Shown here one piece after another: positions 1 through 6,332 of a DNA stretch of 7,834 nucleotides (position 1 is the first letter of the stretch; every line of letters begins with the position of its first letter). The stretch is from Oscillospiraceae bacterium (lineage in GTDB: Bacteria; Bacillota; Clostridia; Oscillospirales; Acutalibacteraceae): NCBI GenBank assembly GCA_031273775.1, contig JAISRF010000195.1, positions 1-7,834 on the forward strand, in the 5' to 3' direction. Below the pieces are notes generated by a model. That model had not been told where the DNA came from. It saw nothing but the letters and a program-made list of their open reading frames with translations, and did no database searches. A program made the position numbers and the translations under genes.

Positions 1-372
1 CAAACGATAATCGGTTTCACCACGCTTTTCAAACATGGCCAGCAGTGGGTGATTTCCCGCGTCTGAAACATTGCCATATTTAAGCTTTTTGATCCAGTGC
101 CGCTCGTCCAGCTTCGCCAGCTTTCCGCCAGCCGACCCGCTCGGCCAGCCGTCTTCATCGTAAATCCAGAGGTCAATTCCCCGCCGGGACGCTTCCTCAG
201 CCGCCGCTTCATAAGCCGCGAACCATTGTTCACCCAAGTAAGGAACCGACAAGCCCGCGCGGGCATGAATGACCAATCCGCCGAATTTTCCCTCGAACCC
301 GGCAACCTGCCTCCGGATTTCAGCCTCGCGCAAATCCCCGTTCCAGCTCCAAAAACAAAGCGTCTGGTGCAT
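1..372 (-). CDS. GH106-like glycoside hydrolase, N-terminal 124 residues (cut by window edge)
   Basis: The first 124 residues of a probable large cytoplasmic glycoside hydrolase. I translated this by hand from the ATG at 372; the frame stays open to base 1. Visible landmarks are FWSWNGDL at residues 7-14, GGLVIHARAGLSVPYL at 31-46, EQW at 48-50 and LWIYDEDGWPSG at 68-79. This 'W.WN.D...I..Q......GG..IH.R.GL..PYL...W' followed by 'YDE..WPSG' pattern is typical of the N-terminal barrel of GH106-like (alpha-L-rhamnosidase-related) enzymes and of unassigned relatives in gut bacteria; full members usually exceed 700 residues. No signal peptide is seen, so it should act in the cytoplasm on an imported oligosaccharide or glycoside. 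The start is firm: GGGAGGTG sits 7 bases upstream. It follows the FGGY kinase by 35 bases and is the last gene of the visible operon. The sugar released is unknown; rhamnose specificity should not be assumed. The family-level call is from pattern recognition. Confidence 0.8.
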   Translation of the reverse strand, partial: MHQTLCFWSWNGDLREAEIRRQVAGFEGKFGGLVIHARAGLSVPYLGEQWFAAYEAAAEEASRRGIDLWIYDEDGWPSGSAGGKLAKLDERHWIKKLKYGNVSDAGNHPLLAMFEKRGETDYRL

Positions 373-379
373 ACCGTTT

Positions 380-387
380 CACCTCCC
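380..387 (-). promoter_or_regulatory. Ribosome binding site of the GH106-like gene
   Basis: GGGAGGTG read on the minus strand, 7 bases before the ATG at 372. It is a near-perfect Shine-Dalgarno match and fixes the start of a gene that is otherwise cut by the window edge. The surrounding sequence is nearly the same as the site in front of the kinase gene. Confidence 0.8.
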
Positions 388-407
388 AACCGTGAATATC
401 CGTTTAT

Positions 408-1862
408 CTATTTGCTGATTTCTATATATTCAGCGTACTTTTCCGCGTATTGTGCCGCTCTTTGTTGTTCTGGATAAAACACCTTCGCGGTTTCAGCCAG
501 CCGGGCCGCCTGCGCCGCAGTTTCAAACGCACCCACGCCAACCCCGGCCAATTCCGCCGCACCCAAGCAGGCAGCTTCACGGATTTTCATCGTCGCAACG
601 GGAAGCCCCAAAATGTCGGCTTTGAGCTGCAGGCCAATCCCGGATTTCGCACCGCCCCCGACACACCTTAACTCTTGGATTTTTACACCCGCCGCACACA
701 GCAGCAACAGATTTTTCCGAAGTTCCATTGCAGTGGCTTCCAATATCGCCTTGGCAAACTCATGCCGGGTGGTGGAAAATGTCAGCCCATGAACGCTTCC
801 CTTTGCGCCGCCGCTCGGAAAAGGAATCGCAATCAAATTGGTGGGCTGTACCGGCATTTTTTCAAGGATCACATCATAGGTATCCCGACCGCTTGCCTTA
901 GCTTCCGCTGCTTCTTGGGAAGCAAATTGATCATGAACCCACTGAAACGGCAAACCGCCGGTGTGGTTGAGCGCAAATGTGAAATATTGTTTTGGAATCA
1001 CATGCCTGTAACACGGAAACCCGTTTTCAAAAAAGCGGCGGCTGAGGTTGGACTTTTGTAAAACGCTTGACAGAACCTCCGCCGTGCCGTGAGAATCGAG
1101 CGCGATTCCTTCCTCAAAGAGTCCCGCCCCCAGCGCGGCGCAGGTTTGATCGTGACCTCCCGCCGTCAAAAGCGCGCGTCCGGTGATCCCGGTTTCCTCG
1201 CAAATCCGCTTTGAAAGCGTTCCGACGGTCGTTCCCGGTTCCGCCGGCGCGCAAAACCGTTCCCGCGGTAACGCCCCATATTGAAACAAATCATCGTCCC
1301 ACTGTCCCGTTTCCAGCGACAGCGCCATCGTTCGCGACGCCATGGAACGGTCAATAACCGGCTCTTCGGCGCCCAGCTTTGAAAGCAGAAAATCCGCGTA
1401 AGTCATGTATTTCCAGACCCGTTCGTCCAGCGCCGGGCAGTGTTTTTTGAACCACAGGATTTTACAAAGCGTATTCATCGGGTGCGGCGGCATTCCGGTT
1501 TTTTTGAACATGGTTTCCGCGCCAAAACGCCCTGACAGTTCGTCGGTTTCCTCTCCCGCCCGGTAATCCATCCCCAGCTGCGCCAAAGCCAGCGCCCGGC
1601 GGTTTTTATCGACCGGGATGAACGCGTCGCCCTGAACCGACAGCCCGACCGCCTCGAGGTTTCTGACGCCTGACCGCCCGACGGCTTCCCTGACGACCGA
1701 AAGCACCGTTTGAAACACCCGCTCGGCGTCCTGTTCCGCAAACCCGTCCTTGGAACGGAGAATTTCATTGGGCGAGGCGGCGTATCCTTTCATTGACCAG
1801 TTTTCATCAAAAACCGCCGCTTTGGTTTGGGTTGTTCCAACATCTATTCCCATCAGATACAC
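408..1862 (-). CDS. FGGY-family carbohydrate kinase
   Basis: ATP-dependent kinase of 484 residues, the usual length for the xylulokinase/glycerol kinase (FGGY) family; it probably phosphorylates a ketose or polyol made by the neighbouring enzymes, in the cytoplasm. The N-terminal actin-like domain opens with GIDVGTTQTK (residues 5-14, phosphate-binding loop). GGHDQ at 235-239 carries the expected catalytic base Asp238. The second domain holds the adenosine motif GGGAKS (402-407) and REAACLGAA (428-436). The GGHD form is closer to fuculokinase-type and unassigned FGGY enzymes than to the GGGDN of classical xylulokinase, but the substrate cannot be read from sequence. The start is GTG at 1862, chosen because GGGCGGTG lies 7 bases upstream; an in-frame ATG at 1853 would lose three residues and has worse spacing. 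It lies 47 bases after the isomerase gene, a classical isomerase-kinase pairing. Family call is firm, substrate unknown. Confidence 0.93.
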   Translation of the reverse strand: MYLMGIDVGTTQTKAAVFDENWSMKGYAASPNEILRSKDGFAEQDAERVFQTVLSVVREAVGRSGVRNLEAVGLSVQGDAFIPVDKNRRALALAQLGMDYRAGEETDELSGRFGAETMFKKTGMPPHPMNTLCKILWFKKHCPALDERVWKYMTYADFLLSKLGAEEPVIDRSMASRTMALSLETGQWDDDLFQYGALPRERFCAPAEPGTTVGTLSKRICEETGITGRALLTAGGHDQTCAALGAGLFEEGIALDSHGTAEVLSSVLQKSNLSRRFFENGFPCYRHVIPKQYFTFALNHTGGLPFQWVHDQFASQEAAEAKASGRDTYDVILEKMPVQPTNLIAIPFPSGGAKGSVHGLTFSTTRHEFAKAILEATAMELRKNLLLLCAAGVKIQELRCVGGGAKSGIGLQLKADILGLPVATMKIREAACLGAAELAGVGVGAFETAAQAARLAETAKVFYPEQQRAAQYAEKYAEYIEISK

Positions 1863-1869
1863 GCCGTTT

Positions 1870-1877
1870 CACCGCCC
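1870..1877 (-). promoter_or_regulatory. Ribosome binding site that decides the GTG start of the kinase
   Basis: GGGCGGTG on the minus strand, 7 bases upstream of GTG at 1862. It matches the site of the GH106-like gene in 13 of 14 bases (1864-1877 against 374-387), including the spacer. This supports GTG at 1862 over the ATG at 1853. Confidence 0.65.
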
Positions 1878-1909
1878 TTTTTCCCGGTATATGGAAGAAA
1901 ATTGATCCG

Positions 1910-3328
1910 TCAGCGTTCAAAAAGAAAATCAAGCGTCTGCCGTTCCTGCTGCTCATCATAAAAATCCGCTTTGACATCGGGAATGTACGTCAGCGCCTCA
2001 TTGATCACCGGCAAAAGATTTCCGTGTATACCCACAGCGTGGTGCACATAAGGCCCTTTTACGATTTTTGTTTCCACCTTTGCCCAATTCGGAACCTCAA
2101 CCCAAACATAAGTTCCGTTGCTTTTCGGGCCGTCCATCCCCACCGCCGTACCCAGCAGCATTCCGTATTCCCCGTTGTCGCCGTCAAAACGGAACAGAGA
2201 CATTTCGCCGCCTTTCAGTTCTGCGGAAACAGAGCCGGGGCAATGCTCGGGAAAGGCGAAGGGCCGTCCCAGCACCGGCTTTTCCTTGGCCAGCGACAAC
2301 GGCCACGGCCCGCAATGCTGCAACAATTCCCCGTTTGCATTTTCGGGGTGCCGAACCGACCAATCCACAAAAAAGGTCGGGGTTTTGCCCATTCCCGCCG
2401 CCTGCGCCATGATAGCAGTAATCGCTCCGTGAATATCGGTTTCACAGGCCACGGGCAAGCCCTCGCCGGTCAAAAGCGCGTTGGCGCAGCAGGGCATCAT
2501 GTGAAGCGATTGCTGAAGCGCGTCCCAGCACTGGAGCGCGACGGCGCCGCACCCGTTTTCCCCGGCGTACAGCTTCATGGCGGTTTTCATCGCCGCCACC
2601 AACCGAACCGATTCCTCCGGCACGCAAACCTCCATCTGACGGTGAATCTGCGAAACGGTTTCCTCTATTTCGGGGTGTCCTTTTTCGTTCAGCAGCTTCA
2701 CCCGATCGGTGAATTCGGTCATTGAGATCGGGAAAATCTGAATCCCGAACCGTTCAAGCAGCTCGCCCTCGTTGCACATCATCGTCCAGAAATCGGCCGG
2801 GCGGGTGGAGATTTGCAGAATCCGGGCGCGGCGGAATTCTTTGACTACATTGGCCGCCGCCTCGAACAATTTCATTCCCCGCTCAAACTGCGGGTCGTCA
2901 ACGCGGCAGTTCGGGAGATATGTAAACGGGGTTTTCATCCGCCGAAACACCTTGCCGGTTGCAAAAAGTCCGCACTGGGAATCGCGAAGACGGCTTCCGT
3001 CGGCAAGAGGCGCTTCGTCCCGCGGTCCCCACAGCAAAACCGGAACCTTTAACGCCGCCGCGACCTTGCCGCAGCTGTGCTCCGATCCGAAATTGCAATG
3101 GGGAAAGAAAACCGCATCCACCTTGGCTTTACGGAATTTCTCCACAACGGGTTCAACGTCCTCGGCACAGCGAAGCAGTCCCTCCTCGTTAATATCCTCA
3201 ATATCCACAAAGCGGATTTGCAGGGCTTCCAGCTTTTCGCGAATCAGCGCTTTATATTTCAGCGCGTCGGCCACACTGAAAATCCGTCGTCTGGTGGGCG
3301 CAAATCCAATTAGTATTTCCTGTTTCAT
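1910..3328 (-). CDS. L-fucose/L-arabinose isomerase-like protein
   Basis: A 472-residue member of the FucI/AraA-like superfamily (COG2407 type), expected to interconvert an aldose and a ketose with a divalent metal, in the cytoplasm. The N-terminal half is a Rossmann-like substrate domain (DAVFFPHCNFG at 71-81, PVLLWGPRDE at 96-105, typical of the group). ALQCW is at 264-268, then the signature region GEGLPVACETDIHGA at 288-302. By comparison with FucI, the likely metal ligands are Glu296, Asp322 (FFVDW) and a His of the HH pair at 429-430. It is shorter than classical FucI (about 590 residues), like other COG2407 proteins whose substrates are mostly unknown. The ATG at 3328 is preferred: AAAGGAG lies upstream and the protein then starts MKQEILIGFAPTRR, as expected for the first beta strand. 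An in-frame ATG at 3382 would add 18 polar residues and lacks a well-placed site. The gene sits between the SAF oxidoreductase and the kinase. It could have lost isomerase activity; that is not testable here. Confidence 0.88.
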   Translation of the reverse strand: MKQEILIGFAPTRRRIFSVADALKYKALIREKLEALQIRFVDIEDINEEGLLRCAEDVEPVVEKFRKAKVDAVFFPHCNFGSEHSCGKVAAALKVPVLLWGPRDEAPLADGSRLRDSQCGLFATGKVFRRMKTPFTYLPNCRVDDPQFERGMKLFEAAANVVKEFRRARILQISTRPADFWTMMCNEGELLERFGIQIFPISMTEFTDRVKLLNEKGHPEIEETVSQIHRQMEVCVPEESVRLVAAMKTAMKLYAGENGCGAVALQCWDALQQSLHMMPCCANALLTGEGLPVACETDIHGAITAIMAQAAGMGKTPTFFVDWSVRHPENANGELLQHCGPWPLSLAKEKPVLGRPFAFPEHCPGSVSAELKGGEMSLFRFDGDNGEYGMLLGTAVGMDGPKSNGTYVWVEVPNWAKVETKIVKGPYVHHAVGIHGNLLPVINEALTYIPDVKADFYDEQQERQTLDFLFER

Positions 3329-3340
3329 GCTCAAATTCCG

Positions 3341-3347
3341 CTCCTTT
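3341..3347 (-). promoter_or_regulatory. Ribosome binding site supporting the internal ATG of the isomerase-like gene
   Basis: AAAGGAG on the minus strand, 12 bases before the ATG at 3328. The spacing is slightly long but better than for the ATG at 3382, whose only candidate (GGAGG, inside the end of the preceding gene) is 17 bases away. Confidence 0.5.
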
Positions 3348-3388
3348 TGACTTGTTGTCAGATTCTTATCAGAGATACTCATTTGGGA

Positions 3389-4702
3389 TTAGTATGATTC
3401 CTCCGCCGCTAACATCTGATCCTGCATCCAGCGCAGTTGAAGCAATACCTGCCCCTCGTCCAATTCCACCATATCATAAGTGATCGGCGTGTCGCGGGGA
3501 ATGTCACAAATCACGCGCGCACCCTTGGCAAGACCCACCGGAAGCAATTTCCCGGCGCGAGCAATCGCTGCGGTTTCAATTTCTGCGCGGTAGCAATATT
3601 CGCCAATGGCGTCAAGCTTTTCGCCCGCTTTGAGGTCTTTTTTGGCCGCTGTAACGCACTCGGAAGTCAGATAGGATAGCGGGTGCGCGGAGGATTCCCC
3701 ATAAATTACGGCTTGCGCGGCGGTCAGCGGCGTTTCAATGGAGCACAGATGATACGGCCGGTACAATAAATAATTCGGGCCGGTTCCCATATCCCGCTGG
3801 ACAAGTCCATCGATAATCCGTTTGTTGTCGGTGGTCACCACCACGAAAACGCCGGGGTTGATATTACCGATCCCGTAATCCACAACGCCCTCGCGGTCAA
3901 GGATTCCGCCCTGCGATTTCAAGCTGAACACCTTGGTTAAATCGGCCACATTGCAGTGGGGGCCGTGCATTCCGTGGCAGTCGATGGTCAGACCGGTGGC
4001 GTTGGATACCGCCGCCATTTCAATCATTGTTTTGGAACCGTCCACGAATTCAATCAACATCCGGGGGCTCATGTCCCGCGCTGCGGCCTTGTCCGCCCAT
4101 TCCTTCATTCCGGGGTTCGCGTAAATATCCAGCGGATTGTTCTTGCCCTTGCCCGCCGCGACAATTTTGAAGCCGAGCGCCTTGGCGAAGCGGATGATTT
4201 CCATCACCGAACCGGGTTCGTCCCCCGCGGTCAGCGAATAAACAATTCCCGCCTGTTCGCTCAATTTGCGGAGAATCGGCCCGATGGTGATGTCACATTC
4301 AACATTCATCATCACAATGTGTTTTTTGTGAAATATACATTCCATGGACACCCGTGCGCCCATTTCCGGGGATCCGGTCGCGTCGATCACGCACTGCACC
4401 TGTCCGGCGCGAACCGCCGCTTTATATTGAACTGACACCGCTTTTTTTCCGGCCGCCGACGCCGCTTCAATTTCCTCGGGCGTGTCTGCAATCACAATCT
4501 GATCGTCGGGATAGCCAGCCTGCCGGTAGGCCTCCTTGGCTAATTCGTAGTTCAGATCAACCACAACGTCGCATTCCATGCCGTTCATTCCGGCAATCTG
4601 CGCCACAATATCCTTTCCCATCTGTCCCGCGCCGATCAGCGCAACCCGGATAGGCCGGCCCTCCCGCTCCAACTGCAAAAGCTTCGTGTCAATTTCGTAC
4701 AT
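3389..4702 (-). CDS. NAD(P)-dependent oxidoreductase with C-terminal SAF domain (DRL / homoserine dehydrogenase-like)
   Basis: A 437-residue cytoplasmic oxidoreductase. The Rossmann loop GAGQMG is at residues 24-29, after the strand IRVALI, followed by VVVDLN (46-51), where the acidic Asp49 fits NAD binding. The cofactor domain continues through VIDATGSPEMG (105-115). A catalytic/dimerisation domain follows, with NVECD (133-137), TAGDEPGS (158-165), GKGKNNPLDIYANP (184-197) and CHGMHGP (242-248). The C-terminal part, about 355-420 (KAGEKLDAIGEYCYR onward), is a SAF domain. This architecture and length match COG4091, annotated 'predicted homoserine dehydrogenase with SAF domain', whose best-known member is the DXR-like enzyme DRL of Brucella, a 1-deoxy-D-xylulose 5-phosphate reductoisomerase; other members have different or unknown substrates. 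In this sugar operon it more likely oxidises or reductively isomerises a sugar, ketose or sugar acid than makes isoprenoid precursors or homoserine. AAAGGA precedes the ATG by 11 bases. The gap to the preceding gene is 24 bases. Confidence 0.88.
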   Translation of the reverse strand: MYEIDTKLLQLEREGRPIRVALIGAGQMGKDIVAQIAGMNGMECDVVVDLNYELAKEAYRQAGYPDDQIVIADTPEEIEAASAAGKKAVSVQYKAAVRAGQVQCVIDATGSPEMGARVSMECIFHKKHIVMMNVECDITIGPILRKLSEQAGIVYSLTAGDEPGSVMEIIRFAKALGFKIVAAGKGKNNPLDIYANPGMKEWADKAAARDMSPRMLIEFVDGSKTMIEMAAVSNATGLTIDCHGMHGPHCNVADLTKVFSLKSQGGILDREGVVDYGIGNINPGVFVVVTTDNKRIIDGLVQRDMGTGPNYLLYRPYHLCSIETPLTAAQAVIYGESSAHPLSYLTSECVTAAKKDLKAGEKLDAIGEYCYRAEIETAAIARAGKLLPVGLAKGARVICDIPRDTPITYDMVELDEGQVLLQLRWMQDQMLAAEESY

Positions 4703-4713
4703 GAAAAGATCAT

Positions 4714-4719
4714 TCCTTT
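4714..4719 (-). promoter_or_regulatory. Ribosome binding site of the SAF-domain oxidoreductase
   Basis: AAAGGA on the minus strand, 11 bases upstream of the ATG at 4702, in the short gap after the stop codon of the preceding gene. It supports the annotated start. Confidence 0.5.
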
Positions 4720-4726
4720 TTGAATT

Positions 4727-6295
4727 TTACTGAAAAATCAGATCAATCGTTTCGCCCTGCGCCAAGATCGCAATTCCCTGACCGGTTTGAAAAATCTGCT
4801 CCGCACCCGTCGTTTTGACAGTGTATTGATACCCGTTATGTTCATATTGGAGCGTTTCTCCGTTAATTTTCACATTTTTCAGCGTCCCGACTCCATCGCA
4901 CAGCTCCAGCAGAAGCGTTTCTCCCGCCGCAAGTCGGGCGGTAAACACAATGCGTTCGGGCAAGCAGGTAATATTCAGTACCCCGGCTTTAATCAGCGCG
5001 CTCTGCGTGTCTGGGTATTCCGCTTCCAAAGTTCCTTTGATTTCCCGCGTTTTTCCTGAATCCGTGCGGATTTTGGGATACAGTCCCGCGCGGATTTTTC
5101 CGGCGCTCCAGCGGTTGCCGTCCATCACGGGCAGGTTGTCGTAAATCATAGACGACCCTTCGCAGACAGCGGAAATATATCTTTCCTTGTAATTTTCATC
5201 AAATTTATGAATATCACGCGCCCAGAAGCATCCGTTGTCCTCATATAAATTCACACGATAGAACCGGCTTTCAAACCATACGGATTTTCGGCCTTGCGCC
5301 TGCCAGTCGGTCATGGCCGATGCGGAGGTTACCGCCGTGAGCGGGAATGTGTTCTTGTACCATTTCCCGGTTTCACAAAGGGTCAGAACGCTGATTTTAC
5401 CGGCGTCACACAGCTTGTTGAGCTCCTCAAACTGAAAAAGCAGCCCTTTTTTCATGCTTTCCCAGCCGAAGTTGTTTTCCTGTCCGATTTGCGTGTAGCC
5501 AAAGGTAACGCTGTCCTTGAAATTTTCTTGAAAATACCAGTCAATCCACTTTGAATTCCCACCGCTTTCCGGATAAACCGGCTCGAGCGTGACGACATGC
5601 TGCGCCTCGGCCGCGCTTAGTCCTTCACTACCAAAAAGTCCGTCATCATACTGATAAATCGGGTCGGACCCGAGCATCCGAAAGGTCGGCACATGGATCT
5701 GCTGTTTTTCGGTCTGCGCCGGACACAGCGCGTTTAACCTGCTTGGATAATAGCCCTGCCCCCAGTAGCCGCCCCACAGCGTGTAGCCGTCGGTCCCCCA
5801 CTGGTCACGGCAATTACAGGAGGCCTCCAAGCCGTAACGGTCGGATAAATAAGCAAGGGTTCCCGCGTCAATGAGCCACGAGCCGACCGAGCGCGGCGTG
5901 AACCCAAACCGTTCCCGGAAATCCTCCACGAAAACGTCCGCCAGCTTCCGGCGTTCCTTCGGCGTGTACCCGACCGAAAATCCGACATTCGGATGCCAAT
6001 CCCACGCGAAGCCCGTCCGTCCGCGCCACAATAACCCCGCTTTTTCCGCCAGGGGCTGTACGATTTCAAACCAACCGCCGACCTCGCAGTTCTCCGGCAG
6101 ATTTTTGACCAGTTCCATGTAATCAGGGCGTATGAGCGCGTCGTATTGCAAAAGGAAGCTTGCAGGAAAACCATAACGCCGCACTAAGTCAATTTGGTTT
6201 CGAACGGTTTCAACCATGACCGATTCGCGCTTCAGATCACGCGGCTCGACAGCCCGGACGAAAAAGATGATATTCGCGATTTGTCTGCGTTCCAT
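4727..6295 (-). CDS. Uncharacterised carbohydrate-active barrel protein, possibly deacetylase/glycosidase-like
   Basis: A 522-residue soluble protein without signal peptide or membrane segment; I do not know a characterised homologue. The N-terminal half (about 5-300) alternates strands and helices like a (beta/alpha) barrel of the glycoside hydrolase/deacetylase superfamily. Highlights are NIIFFVRAVEPRD (8-20), FLLQYDALI (47-55), GGWFEIVQPL (73-82), WDWHPNVGFSVGY (98-110) and FGFTPRSVGSWLIDAGTLAYL (130-150). The last resembles the 'FG..P..' region of polysaccharide deacetylases. It is rich in Trp, Tyr, Asp and His, as sugar-binding clefts are. SCNCRDQWGTDGYTLWGG (159-176) and SDPIYQYDDG (210-219) look like conserved active-site loops. 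The C-terminal 100 residues (about 420-522) read as beta-strands, probably a beta-sandwich. The ATG at 6295 is chosen: AAGGGGGG is 9 bases upstream and the protein starts just before the first strand. The frame is open to a TTG at 6355, but that overlaps the dehydrogenase gene by 23 bases and has no good site. Its place between two oxidoreductases suggests a role on the same sugar. Coding status is firm; function is inference. Confidence 0.75.
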   Translation of the reverse strand: MERRQIANIIFFVRAVEPRDLKRESVMVETVRNQIDLVRRYGFPASFLLQYDALIRPDYMELVKNLPENCEVGGWFEIVQPLAEKAGLLWRGRTGFAWDWHPNVGFSVGYTPKERRKLADVFVEDFRERFGFTPRSVGSWLIDAGTLAYLSDRYGLEASCNCRDQWGTDGYTLWGGYWGQGYYPSRLNALCPAQTEKQQIHVPTFRMLGSDPIYQYDDGLFGSEGLSAAEAQHVVTLEPVYPESGGNSKWIDWYFQENFKDSVTFGYTQIGQENNFGWESMKKGLLFQFEELNKLCDAGKISVLTLCETGKWYKNTFPLTAVTSASAMTDWQAQGRKSVWFESRFYRVNLYEDNGCFWARDIHKFDENYKERYISAVCEGSSMIYDNLPVMDGNRWSAGKIRAGLYPKIRTDSGKTREIKGTLEAEYPDTQSALIKAGVLNITCLPERIVFTARLAAGETLLLELCDGVGTLKNVKINGETLQYEHNGYQYTVKTTGAEQIFQTGQGIAILAQGETIDLIFQ

Positions 6296-6304
6296 TACAC
6301 GGCG

Positions 6305-6312
6305 CCCCCCTT
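6305..6312 (-). promoter_or_regulatory. Probable ribosome binding site choosing the ATG at 6295
   Basis: AAGGGGGG on the minus strand, 9 bases before ATG 6295, in the 37-base gap after the dehydrogenase stop codon. It is an imperfect Shine-Dalgarno match, but better than anything upstream of the alternative TTG at 6355. Confidence 0.45.
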
Positions 6313-6332
6313 CATTGATTATCGTATCCGCG

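Noticed and set aside
97..477. A 126-residue open frame on the plus strand at the left end
   Set aside because: It is antisense to the GH106-like N-terminus and the end of the kinase; the minus-strand reading has a strong ribosome binding site and family motifs.
1863..1909. Possible internal terminator or promoter between the isomerase-like and kinase genes
   Set aside because: The 47-base gap has no stem-loop followed by a T-run on the minus strand and no convincing -35/-10 pair; it fits a simple intra-operon gap.
1793..2725. A 310-residue open frame on the plus strand
   Set aside because: It is antisense to the isomerase-like and kinase genes, rich in His, Arg, Pro and Phe, lacks any recognisable motif, and the genes opposite it have clear family signatures. 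It is an antisense shadow.
3329..3382. 18-residue N-terminal extension of the isomerase-like protein from ATG 3382
   Set aside because: The added segment is polar and unstructured, and the nearest GGAGG is 17 bases away; ATG 3328 has AAAGGAG upstream and starts right before the first beta strand.
3389..4702. Annotation as a true homoserine dehydrogenase
   Set aside because: The SAF-domain architecture belongs to the COG4091/DRL group, and the gene has no threonine or methionine pathway neighbours; the surrounding genes are for sugar metabolism.
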